From Pteria penguin (taxonomy: Eukaryota > Mollusca > Bivalvia > Pterioida > Pteriidae): 64,000 nucleotides of DNA. The notes beneath the pieces were generated by a model. That model had not been told where the DNA came from. It did no database searches and saw nothing but the letters and a program-made list of their open reading frames with translations. The DNA is taken from NCBI GenBank assembly GCA_035048485.1, contig CM068587.1, positions 46,716,996 to 46,780,995 on the forward strand, in the 5' to 3' direction. Shown one piece after another: positions 11,599 to 23,020 of the stretch. Every line of letters starts with the position of its first letter. Position 1 is the first letter of the stretch. A program made the position numbers and the translations under genes.

Positions 11599-12511
11599 TG
11601 TCTTAAAAAATTAATTATTGACAGTTTGTATAAAAAAAACTTCATGTACTCTTGACTTAAATGACAGTATATGCAAAGCCTTTGTCAAAGACGACCTTAG
11701 TCTCCCGATGCTATACCTGATGAACTGTCATTGATTATAAAACAAACGTCACATTTCTGTAACAACACAATACGTATGACTACATTTAGTTTGTTACGTA
11801 AATTATATTATGGTGGTTGGTTGATTAGTATTGTATTATTAGGCCAAACAAAAATCGCATGTTTCTTGTAGCATGCCGAAAAAAAAATTAGGTCGGTATT
11901 TTTTTAATGTTTTAATTATTACTGAATCAATGTTTGATGGCAACTAGAATGCATTTGGACCATTCACAAGTGACAATTACTTAATTTTGCCCCAACAATT
12001 ATCCTCTGGGTATCAAAACTACATTTTAAGGCAGATATTGAATATTGGAATAATTTTCCACTGAAAGAGCAATAAAAAGTTACGGATCGGGACCAAATAT
12101 CAGAGTCCACCGGATTACAGGAAACATGCATATTATTTTTTTTTTCTTTTGGTCTAATTATCATTATTATATTATTCGATACCATTATCTTTTTCAATTA
12201 TGTCGAAAATTTCCAAAATCAATTTGTCCCAAGTCTGCTAATTACAACCGAAATGAAATGACATCAGTATGGTTGTATGCTGTATTCCTAATAAAACAAA
12301 ATGAAGTTAATGGATGTGATAATACGATGATTACAGAGATATATTACCACAATTTACACATCTATGCGATGTCAGTACGATAATTATTTGATTGAAGCGA
12401 TGAAGAAAAATGTTGGTTAAGACAATCTTGCAAGAACAAGTCAACTTTCCGTTGTACAAGTATGTGAGATGAGGTCACATTATTTTATTTTGCTGCTATG
12501 CGTCAAGTGAT
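11599..12511. other. No feature seen
   Basis: AT-rich; short open frames show no recognisable motif. Confidence 0.4.
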
Positions 12512-12730
12512 CCGGTGTAGTCTGTTGCATGAGGTGCTTGGGTCGTGACCGAGAGGTCCCGGGTTCGACTACCGAAATGGGGCGCACCGGTACGCTGTCT
12601 TTTGGATGAGATGATAAAAGCCGAGGTCCCGCAGCACGGTAGGCGTGACCTGTAAAAACTCCTTCACTGCTTCAGACTGGGTGGGTCTGTCCCAAAGGTA
12701 AAAGGTAAAGATTTCTAGGTAATTCTTGAA
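12512..12730 (+). mobile_element. SINE family 1, old copy, 3' truncated
   Basis: B box 'gggttcgactaccg' and the core 'ggatgagatgataaaagcc' are readable, but the copy is diverged and stops after 'ggtaaagatttctaggtaat', with no 'atca' tail. Confidence 0.8.
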
Positions 12731-13048
12731 GTCGGACATCCGGGTACTTTATAACGGACATTCGAAACTCTTTGAGTAAAGCATAAGACTTTATAATCAT
12801 AGACAACAATGCATATCCAAGAGCGATTTTTGTACCATGGTATAAACAAACTGAAAATTGAGTATAATTTTACAAAATTTCAGATTGTATCTTATAAGCA
12901 AAACCTCCAAGACCTGAGAGTGAGGTCATAGAGGTCAAGATATAAATTGATAGATGTTTGGCGTTAGATGTTTTCCTACATAAGAATAAGTGACAGCTTT
13001 TATGTGGCATAACAACATTCATAAATCTCAGACAAACAAGCTGTATTT

Positions 13049-13172
13049 GTGAAACACTAATGCCATCAAAGTCCAAAAAGTTATTTTTAGCGTGAAGGTC
13101 ATTGTTAAGGTCAAAAGGTCATCGACCTTGGTGTCATTTGAAAGGGTTTCATTAGTTGAGTACGATCCGGGG
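13049..13172 (+). repeat. Dispersed repeat, copy 1 (internal deletion)
   Basis: Shares 'aaaaagttatttttagcgtg' and 'cttggtgtcatttgaaaggg' with 40749-40952. Both copies end near 'gatccgggg', but this one lacks about 60 bp. Probably a non-autonomous DNA element. Confidence 0.7.
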
Positions 13173-13507
13173 TAGAGGGGGGGGGGGGGTTAAAGAGCTG
13201 TGGGATATTTGCAATGAATTTTTGATTTACTAAGGAAACAATCGGGTGAGGAGGGGGGGGGGGTCTTGTAGTCTATAGTCAGTGTGGTTATTGAAACGTA
13301 GTATAAAGAACTGATTCGGAGTTCCGGATAACAGTTATATTCACCTTTTGAATGAGATATTCTCTGAGCTCAAGGATGATATATGCTCTTTAAACTCATC
13401 ACCCCCACACTTATTCCCTGCATCCAACCTTAATAACATCATTCCTTCTAGATTACTATGGAACTAATCACCAGTTGCACCTGACTCTGAAATGTATACG
13501 AAATTCG

Positions 13508-13688
13508 GGCACGGATCCAGAAATTTTGTCGAAAGGGGGTCCACCCCCAATGAATTTTCCGGGAAGGGGTCCACCCATGTTTGTGTGTAAAATTACTTGT
13601 TTCGCATCGAAAAACAACAAGAAAAGTTATTTTTGCCTAATATCAAGGTAGGTCTAGACCCCTGGTCCACTCATCTGCATCCGCGCAT
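13508..13688. mobile_element. MITE, 'gcacggatccag' family, copy 1
   Basis: Starts 'gcacggatccagaaattttg' and ends 'gcatccgcgcat', giving imperfect terminal inverted repeats. The inner 'gggtccaccc' and 'gacccctggtccac' are shared with 21657-21783 and 59584-59752. Confidence 0.75.
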
Positions 13689-14829
13689 AAAATAAACCCA
13701 CACATTTTTCACACGATTTGTAAATGATATTGTATTGTTAACACCCTATGGTTTGGCCTATCATCTTTTGAAATAACACTAATAAGTCATCAATAAGAAC
13801 CGGAATTTATATTACAATGTCATTCACGGGTTTCTATGGGAATCTCGACATTAAGTATGTCACCATGGTTACCAATATGCTTGCTATTAAATGCGTTAAT
13901 GAGAAATAATAGGCTTTTCATTTACGTACATAAAAGAACACCGCTTATTGTCCTTTTGTAATGACCATATATGCTTTGCTTAAAGCTGTATTGATCGCTA
14001 GTGAAGGCTTAGGAATCGCACACTGCTTGTGGTATCAAAGTTCAAAATGATTTTTCATAGGGCTACATATTAACAAATTGAGAGGTTTCTGTAAAATAGA
14101 ATATTTGAAGCTCACTCTACTTTCTAATGAAAAGAGAGTGCCCCCTTCTCTTCCCTAAAAGTAAAATCACCAAATAATCTGTTTCTCGTCGTAGCTTTTT
14201 TCTTCATTTTCAAGGTTTGCCTTATATAAACTTAACATGAGTTCGCAGAAAATCTGCAAATTGAAAATACATGTACCTTAAACCTTGATATGAAAATTCC
14301 TGCACGAATAACTGAATTATGATGTTGTTACTCGTCAGCAGATAGTTTATAGATAACATCTTAATCAAAAAGAAGTACCTGGCAAAATTATCCAGTCAGA
14401 AGACTGGCATTTTTCAACCTGAGCACGACATAAGATTTCCAAAACAATTAGACGACAGTCAGTTAATACATGTACATTGATTCCATGTGGCTATCTAACG
14501 TAATATTCTAAGTATAAATAGCAGTACTGTAAAATGTAATGCATCCAAATTTCGTGTGACATCATTTTTGTGAGAATTTAGACATATTCGCGAGACCTTA
14601 TTTTTAACATAGAAAATAAAATATATACTTCAAATTTTAAAAGTTAAAGCAAAGGTAGTGACCTTTTTTTCGCACTGTCGTACTCGCGAATCTGAGCGAA
14701 AATAAAGTTCTTGCAAATAAAAAGCGATTTAAGGTATCTCAATACACTGAATTAATGCGAGATTTTCAATTAAGTATCTAGGCCGCTGTTTTGTAATTTT
14801 TTCTTTTTTTCTTTTGTATTTTCATCATT
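13689..14829. other. No feature seen
   Basis: No coding run or repeat structure that I can support. Confidence 0.4.
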
Positions 14830-15135
14830 AGGAGTGCTGATAATTATTGTTTACCGTGCTGGTGAGGATTGCTTACTGTGCTGGTAAGGATTGTTCACTG
14901 TGCTGGTAAGGATTGGTCACTGTGCTGATAAGAATTGTTCACTCTGCTGGTAAGGATTGTTCACTGTGCTGGTAAGGATTGTTCACTGTGCTGGTAAGGA
15001 TTGTTCACTGTGCTAGTAAGGATTGTTCATCGTGCTGGTAAGGACTGTTCACCTTGCTGAGAGGAAATGGTCACCGTGCTGATAATCTTTGCTCACCGTG
15101 CTGATAGGGATTGTTCACCGTGCTGAAGAGGATCG
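14830..15135. repeat. 22-bp minisatellite
   Basis: About thirteen copies of 'gtgctggtaaggattgttca' plus two bases, most uniform at 14870-15010 and degenerate at both ends. Confidence 0.93.
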
Positions 15136-15231
15136 TTCATCCAGAAACCTTTGTTGTAAACTGCATTGTATTCAATCTCAGCAACTTAAATGTTACGTGT
15201 TTCATTTTTGCTAATGCGCTAACGAATGTTA

Positions 15232-15690
15232 ATAGACCTGGCATAGTGTTTATATGCTTGGTTTACAGCGCAAACGATTCGGGTTCGATTCCCGGATTGC
15301 GCCACTATGTTTAAGAGGTTAGTTTCCTGCTGCTTCCATGTTGCGCGAAGCGGCGTGGCCTAGTGGCATCGCGCTCGTCTCCTGATCGGGAGGCCGGGGT
15401 TCGAGTCCCGCTCTGGTCATGCCGGTGTTCTGTCTTTCGGATGAGACAGTAAAAACCGAGGCCCCGTGTCGTGGTATGCATGGCACGTTAAAGATCCCTC
15501 ACTGCTTCGAGTGAATCCGTTACAAAGGTCAAAATTTGTATGCCCCGCATCAGGCAGATGCCGTCACCATATACGTGAAATATTCGTGGTGTGACGTTAA
15601 ACAAAAATCAATCAATCAATCGACCATGTTGCGCGAGATAACTGAAAAATTGTTGAAAGAGACGTAAACAAAAATCAACCAACCGACAAA
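15232..15690 (+). mobile_element. SINE family 2, split by a family 1 SINE
   Basis: The left part (15232-15348) carries B box 'gggttcgattcccgg' and 'ttgcgccactatgtttaag'. The right part (15624-15690) resumes with 'gagataactgaaaaattgtt' and the 'atcaaccaacc' tail. Comparison with 48913-49081 shows that the two halves join into one element. Confidence 0.9.
15349..15623 (+). mobile_element. SINE family 1 nested in SINE family 2
   Basis: Full-length copy. A perfect 13-bp target duplication 'ccatgttgcgcga' lies at 15336-15348 and 15624-15636. This dates family 1 activity after insertion of the family 2 host copy. Confidence 0.95.
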
Positions 15691-16050
15691 TATCTGTTAC
15701 TGTTATTCATACAATACATACCCGCATGAAAATAAATCTTGGAATATTTTCTTACGTTGCATTCAATATACTGTCAGCTACTTATAATAGCTTATCTTTT
15801 TCTCTGTGTGTAGCGAAAACTTGATTTTAGGAAGTGTGCGCAAAGTGGATCATAAAAAGCGTGCACAGCTCAAAGTTATCGTTACATACCGTAAAAAACA
15901 ATTCTTCAAATCTATTTATAACAAGATGTTACTCAAATCAAGGATTTGTCATTCAAAACTAACAGTTAGAATAAAAGTGTTTTAAAGTCAAGTTTTTTTA
16001 GAAGAAGATGAATTCGACGTAAACAATGACGTTTACTGCTATTCATGACG
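15691..16050. other. No feature seen
   Basis: AT-rich spacer. Confidence 0.4.
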
Positions 16051-16202
16051 CTAACAAAAAAAAAAAAAAACCAAAAAAACAAAAAACAAAAACAAAAAGA
16101 AAAACAAAACAAAAACAAATAACCGAACAAAACAAAACAAAACAAAACAAAACAAAACAAAACAAAAAAGAACAACCCCCCCCCAAAAAAAAAAACCCAA
16201 AA
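16051..16202. repeat. A-rich tract with (AAAAC)n
   Basis: Poly-A interrupted by C, with about eight 'aaaac' pentamers at 16128-16168, then C and A runs. Confidence 0.95.
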
Positions 16203-17010
16203 TCATGGAGCCAAAACCCTAGTTGTCTTTGATTAATGGAAAAACCCGTTTATATTATTATGCATATGAAATTAAATAACTTCACAAAAATAGTTTTGTT
16301 CCCTTAACAAAATAAAGAATATTCCATCAAGTAACACATAGATATCAACATCAGAAAGGTACATAAAATGACAAACTGATCCAACAGAAATTCAGTATAG
16401 AACTTGAATAGAAATAAACTTAATACAAGGCTACATGTCTTGACATGCAGTAGTCATTAGGTACACTCATTTCCGATACAGGGAGATAATACCATCAAAC
16501 ATCAGATAATACTACTCTATGAGATGTTAAGACAATGCCACTAACAAGATATAATGTCACCAGGGGGGTCTTGTCTCATGTTTCATAGATATTATACGAT
16601 TTTCAATGTTTGAAACCAGATACACTCACGATCTTTGAAGTTTATTAGATAGCTGGGCTTACACATGTAATGCAAGAAGAATTTTCGTCTTCTGTAAAAG
16701 TGATGCCATTTTGCGGTCTTTCACATTGTGTATATGCATATTGTTCAAATAATTTATATGCGTTTTGTGCAAAGCTAAAATAGTTCTTTCATTATGCACA
16801 TACATTAGAATAATTTGCTCCTTGCAAATGTGCAATGTCAGTTCGTATTCTTAAATTTGTACATACCCTTTAGAATAATATGCATACGCGTCTTGCGTAA
16901 ATCCACTGTCGATTTGCAGCTCTGCAAATATTTGAATAAAATTGAAAATTCAATTATTTCTTTGTGATAGTATCATTATCATCAAAGGCAATTTGCGATA
17001 TGTTTGTAGC
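16203..17010. other. No feature seen
   Basis: AT-rich; no repeat or coding signature. Confidence 0.4.
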
Positions 17011-17400
17011 ATGAATTTGTATTGTATTTGTATTGTTTATTAATCAAAAGCTGTACAGCTTATAGATATACATTGTACAATATATAAAACTCAACAATAA
17101 TATAATATAATGTCAAGGTCAACGCAATACATAGAAATATCAAAATAAACTTATATATGGAATATAGTAGATATATTACATGTATGATATATAGCTATGA
17201 ATTTTAACTTACAGTACTTCTCATTTTAAAAGCATTCTTTAAAAATTTACCAAAATTACAAAGTTCATTGGTATTACCAGAACTTAAAAGTTGAACTAGT
17301 TTGAAGACGGAGGGTCTTCTATAATAATAATTCTTCAAATATTTAATTCTTAAATTTTCAAAAGCGGGACATTTAAAGTCAAAAATGCTTTGCGCAAAGC
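17011..17400 (-). mobile_element. 5'-truncated LINE copy (same family as 1125-4206)
   Basis: Reading the minus strand from 17397 gives FDFKCPAFENLRIKYLKN, then RRPSVFKLVQLLSSGNTNEL and CNFGKFLKNAFKMRS before a stop near 17210. This aligns with the C-terminal tail encoded at 3750-3920 (CPAYSDIRRVYI, FKLVRLFSIENKKQLCNFG). A 3' untranslated part follows, ending 'ttaataaacaatacaaatac', a pentanucleotide-style tail. Only the last ~60 codons survive, as expected of incomplete target-primed reverse transcription. Confidence 0.88.
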
Positions 17401-17479
17401 CTACTGTCCAATGAAATGTTAATTTAATGAAATGTACTTGAAATATTTATAGTAACTACATTAAAGTAGTCATTATTGT

Positions 17480-17715
17480 TAAAATTTCATAGGCAGTAGT
17501 CATTATGAATGTTTCAATTACATTTTCATTAATTGTAATATTTCATAGGAAGTAATCATGATGAATATTTCAATCGAATTTTCATTAATTGTAATATATG
17601 TATTTCATAGGAAGTAGTTATTATAAATATTTCAATTACATTTTGATAACTTTCAATTTTTCATAGTAGGTAGTCATGATGAATATTTTAATTACATTTT
17701 CATTAATTGGGTTTT
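17480..17715. repeat. ~56-bp AT-rich tandem repeat
   Basis: Four copies of a unit containing 'tttcataggaagtagtcat' and 'cattttcattaattg'. It starts about 80 bp from the truncated LINE. Confidence 0.85.
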
Positions 17716-17864
17716 TTTTCATAAAACACTACTATGTATGTATACTACTAGCTTTAATATACATGCGGCTTATTTTAAGAAATGCCTTGATAAAACAAAA
17801 TTGCTGAACCCTGGTGCACAAATTAATTACGTATATATGTACTAATATTTATTATAAACACTAG

Positions 17865-18130
17865 GCCAGTGTGGCTGCCGGTGGACTGATAGTTCCCGAG
17901 GGCATCATAAGTCTAGTTTTCGGTGTTTTTGTACTGACGTGAAAAATAAAAATCATCAGCCATGTAATTTTGTAAATCACTCTATATCTAAGTAGCAGCT
18001 CTGTGCTTAGATTGATTCTTTGGCTCACTTTTCTAGCCACTTTGATTTTAAAAGCATTCGGCCATGACCATGAGTATGGCCGAAGAGACAAAAGTTGTCG
18101 AAATGCGCATCTGGTGAACAAAATCATAAC
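17865..18130 (+). repeat. Probable repeat fragment ending in a hammerhead-like motif
   Basis: A block from 'ggccagtgtggctgccgg' to 'cgcatctggtg'. At 18080-18111 the order CCGAAGA, a 5-bp hairpin (GACAA-aag-TTGTC), GAAA, a short self-paired TGCGCA and TC follows the hammerhead ribozyme core order with one core change (expected CUGANGA). Hammerhead motifs are known in Penelope-like and related retroelements. An alternative 6-bp hairpin (GGCCAT/ATGGCC) overlaps its 5' side, so activity is doubtful. Confidence 0.4.
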
Positions 18131-19208
18131 GCATAAATGTTCTAATATTAACCATTGATGTAAGCGCCCTGAACTTGACATTACAAGCAAAACTTACATC
18201 CCTAGATAAAACGGGTTCCGGTACTAGATTATGTCGATATGAAAGGGTTAATTTCATCAAATCAGGTAACTTGAAATGGTTCAGCAGAGAGATCATGATT
18301 ATTATTTACTTTACATACATGTTTACAAAGAACAGAATTATGCAAATCTGCCTTTTGTGCTTGTTGAGAGTTTTACGACATGCTTTATTATTGAATTTCA
18401 TTTTGTGGGAAGATAGACGGTGCGTCTGCGAACGTGAAAAGAATGTTGCAACGACAGACTGTATTCTCACTTCGTAATGTTGTTTCCCATTACAAACATG
18501 GAGTTTGCCACAAATAAGTCATCTAAATTTAATCATGTTTGATGTAATGTAAATCAGGACATAAAACTTGATAGAAAGATGAAACTGTTATAGTATTATG
18601 CTTCTGTTAATGCGATTGATGTAGAAATCCAGTACAAAAAAGCATAAAATGCGGTCAAAAATTTCCTTCGTGGATAGGAGATTAGTTCAAACAAATGTGT
18701 CAAAGCTGTCTCAGGGACAAATTACAAATCTATCCCAGTGATTGAAAAACAGCAGCGAAATAAGCGCATCGGTAACAATATCATTAGCACACATACGTCA
18801 TATCTAGTAAAGTAATCTCCTGTGGGAATGCAAGCTAGATCTTTGGATGAGTAAGCATTGCCTGCTGGCCGACGTTATCCGCCGTAAGTAACAGAAGGAG
18901 GACAATTTGATATGTGAAAGTGAAAGTGAGATCAGATGACGTGGAAAACTTCAGCATCTCCTGTAGTTTTAACCATGTCCGTTATGAATAACACAGCAGG
19001 GGCCAGTGGTTAAAGTTTTAGAGACAATTACTTTAATTTATCAGATTTCGGTATAAAAATTAAAAATACGTTACAATTTTTTTCATATACTACAAATCAG
19101 TACACAGATTATGACTTAAAGTCTTTTTATCTCAAAGATATAGCCAGATGAAATTTAACCATTGGTTACCTTAACCAGTGGTAAAAGTTTCGAACAACTG
19201 GCCCCTGA
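18131..19208. other. No feature seen
   Basis: No supported gene. Confidence 0.4.
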
Positions 19209-19478
19209 ATGATTGAATATTGTTCTACGTCATTCCACGACTGTTTCACGTATATGATGACGGCATCTGCCTGATGCATTGCACTGAAATTTATACCTTT
19301 CGCAAGGTACTCACCGGAAGCAGTGAGGAATCTTTGACGTACCACGTTAAACATGACAAGGGATCTCGGTTTTTACTGTCTCATCCGAAAGACAGGATTC
19401 CAGTGTGTCTACGACAGGAGTCGAACCCGGAACCCCTCGGTTAGAAGCATGCACCTTCTCCACTGAGCCACACCGGCA
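19209..19478 (-). mobile_element. SINE family 1
   Basis: Minus-strand copy with tail 'gattgaat' at the left, core 'tttttactgtctcatccgaa' and the tRNA-like head ending 'gagccacaccggc'. Confidence 0.9.
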
Positions 19479-20309
19479 AATAGTAAAGAAAACAGATATA
19501 ATTTGGTGTAGATTTGAAAAAAAGAACTGTTGAAGGAATAGTCACTGCTATGTTCCACAAAACATCGGTCGTATGAATAAGTCACTTTCAAAATTATAGT
19601 ATATCTCGTCTCGTTATGAACACAATTTTTATACAGAGCCATCAGTTAATATTACAATCCGGGTCAGTGTTAAATTTGATTGGACTCTTGTAAGATGACG
19701 TTACGTTTTATACCATACCGATGATTACATCCCCTGTACAGATAAATGCTAATGCTAAATATTTTGATAACTCCCTCTGGTGGTTATTTGATATCGGTCC
19801 ATATGCCTGATTTAACATCTGGTAAAGATAGAAGGATTTGATTATACCCTTGCTTCACCATTCTGGATTTCGGTCAATCAGCGCTTTGCAGACCGAAGAC
19901 GAAGGTCAAGGTTTATATTTGAACGGATTCACAAAATCTTAACAATACTAACACAGTGGCACAAGAAAAAATGTCAAAGGCTCAAGTAAAGTATTGCCGT
20001 TCCTCTGTTGATCGTAGACTTTTAACAACTTTTCAATTTCTTCTTCAGAATCACTAGGAGCTAGGGATTTTGATAAAACTTGGTAGTTACAAAGTACTCA
20101 CTAAAAGTGGAGTTGTTTTTCGTAAAACGGTGGACCCAAGGCGGGTCAACACAAGGCCCAGCAGAGGGTACATTCCTATGGCAAATTTCTTCATACAGGC
20201 AGCATAGATTGATGACCGAATGCAACGTAGTCAAGAAGGTTATGAAGTATCATTGTTGTTTTTGGTTCGATTCAGGAATCAAATTTATGAAGTTTTATTG
20301 ATTTTGTTA
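19479..20309. other. No feature seen
   Basis: No supported gene or repeat. Confidence 0.4.
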
Positions 20310-20470
20310 TTTTTGCAATCGGTTTTGTTGTTATTGTTGCTGTTATTGTTTGTTTTTTCTGGGGGGAGGTTGGGGGGTTTTTTTTGGGGGGGGGGCTTTT
20401 TTTTTTCTTTTTGTTTTTGGGGGTTTTTCTTGTGCGTTGTGTTTTGTTTTTGTTTTTATTTTTTTTAAAT
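20310..20470. repeat. T/G-rich low-complexity tract
   Basis: Long T runs alternating with G runs, comparable to 7630-7870. Confidence 0.93.
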
Positions 20471-21501
<1,031 letters not shown>

Positions 21502-21656
21502 CCGGCTTTGTTCCAAAAGGGCACAAGTTATTGTCGGTTTTGTTAACTTAAAGTGTTAAGTCGTCCCACCAGAAGGTCCCATTTTTTCTCTCTGTTACAA
21601 ATGAAGTCAAGAAAACGATTCTACGAGATTACTGTAGAAACGAACTGTGCATTCCA

Positions 21657-21783
21657 CAGGCGCGGATCCAAAAATTTGATGGAAAGGGGGTCCACCCCAA
21701 CAGTGGCGAATTTAGATAGGGGATTTTCACCTAATTTCAAGGTGGGTCCAGACCCCTAGTCCATCCCTCAGGATCTGTGCATG
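21657..21783. mobile_element. MITE, 'gcacggatccag' family, copy 2 (shortened)
   Basis: Opens 'caggcgcggatccaaaaat' and closes 'ggatctgtgcatg'; the middle 'gggtccaccc' is retained but about 50 bp is deleted relative to 13508-13688. Confidence 0.75.
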
Positions 21784-21800
21784 TTCTGATCCTAATGTAA

Positions 21801-22053
21801 TGATTGATTGATTATTGTTTTACGTCACTCTACGGTTAATTCACGTATATGGTGACGGCATCTCCCTGATGCATTGCATAAAAAATTTCTATCTTTGAAA
21901 CAGACCCACCCGAAGCAGTGAGAGACACGGGACCTCGATTTTTACTGTCTCATCCGAAAGAAAAAAAAAACTTCGGTGTGCCTAGGGCGAGAATCGAACA
22001 CGGGACCTCTGGGTCACGAGCCGAGCACCTCATCCACTAGGCCACACTGGCTT
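21801..22053 (-). mobile_element. SINE family 1
   Basis: Complete minus-strand copy. It is flanked by a 13-bp duplication with two mismatches, GATCCTAATGTAA (21788-21800) and GATTTTAATGTAA (22054-22066). The two C/T differences suggest an insertion old enough to have mutated. Confidence 0.93.
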
Positions 22054-22107
22054 GATTTTAATGTAAAATGCACAAATGGAGAGGAAAGAGAGAACGTCAG
22101 ACATAAG

Positions 22108-22131
22108 AGACAGAGAGAGAGAGAGAGAGAG
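22108..22131. repeat. (GA)n microsatellite
   Basis: Eleven GA units. Confidence 0.9.
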
Positions 22132-22195
22132 ATTTTACTACTCGTATGGTAAAACTAATCACTTTTGGAACAACACAAACACTCTTTGCCGCAAA

Positions 22196-22221
22196 TTTTC
22201 GGCCTCCTGGCCTTTATCAAG
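22196..22221 (-). repeat. 'CTTGATAAA-GGCC-AGGA-GGCC-GAAA' motif, copy 1
   Basis: The minus strand reads CTTGATAAA, a GGCC-AGGA-GGCC hairpin, then GAAA. Related copies lie at 26684-26708, 26816-26840 (inverted) and 60035-60060. Probably the end of a dispersed element. Confidence 0.6.
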
Positions 22222-22307
22222 CAATTGTTAGAAAAGTACAGAAGAACTATGTAACATCCATCTTTACATGTCTAATATAAACAAAACTTCCGGGTTCCAC
22301 GTTAACC

Positions 22308-22458
22308 CAGTGGTGGGTTTAGAGAGGCCCCCCCCCCCCCTTTCGCCACCATTATGAGTAAAACTTCATATCTGGCACCCAAAATAGATGAGTATTTGGC
22401 TGAGACTTGAATTTCACATGTGTCATCCCACAATTCGGAAATCCTGGATCCGCCATTG
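22308..22458. mobile_element. hAT-like MITE, CAGTGGCGGATC family, copy 1
   Basis: Ends are 'cagtggtgggttt' and 'ggatccgccattg'. It is flanked by near-perfect 8-bp duplications CGTTAACC and CGTTAAAC, the size expected of hAT elements. No transposase. Confidence 0.85.
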
Positions 22459-22736
22459 CGTTAAACCCTAACAATATGAATACGTAGTTTCTTATTACAC
22501 ATTCTAGGAAACGATTACAAGGAACATTTTAATTATAAATAACTCTTTGTTCATTTCCTTGTAATAGTAAGACAAACTTAAACCAACAGTTAACTTTATC
22601 ACTGGTTCAAGTTTTTAACAACTAGTTCCTGAATTTCAAATTTTGTGTTTTCAGGGAAAGTAATTACAGTCTAAGCTGATCGAAGTGACCACAAAAAAAA
22701 TGATGATGACTTCTTAATACACATTGATTTTGTACA

Positions 22737-23020
22737 GACATTTAGCAGTAAGAAACAGAAAACGGTGGTCCTATAAGATAGGTGGTCTTTAAAGCTGGTG
22801 GCATGTGACCTTTTAATGCAGGTTGATTTGTATCAACATTTAGTAGTAAGAAACAGAGAAAAGTGGTTGTTAAAGGTGACTGCTTAATACAGGTGGTCTT
22901 TACAGCAGGTAGCAGGTGGTCTCTTAACAGTAGGCTGCTTTTCTATAGACATTTTGAAGTAAGAAACAGAGAAAGGTGACCGTAAAAGAAAGGTGACTGC
23001 TTAATACATGTGGCCTTTAA
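22737..23020. repeat. ~120-bp tandem repeat, 2.5 copies
   Basis: The unit contains 'agtaagaaacagagaaag' and 'gactgcttaatacaggtgg'. Related to the 'gaccacctgt' repeats at 7345 and 45255. Confidence 0.75.

Noticed and set aside
11711..11745. Exact CTGATGA as a hammerhead core
   Set aside because: No GAAA after a paired stem, and no closing helices nearby.
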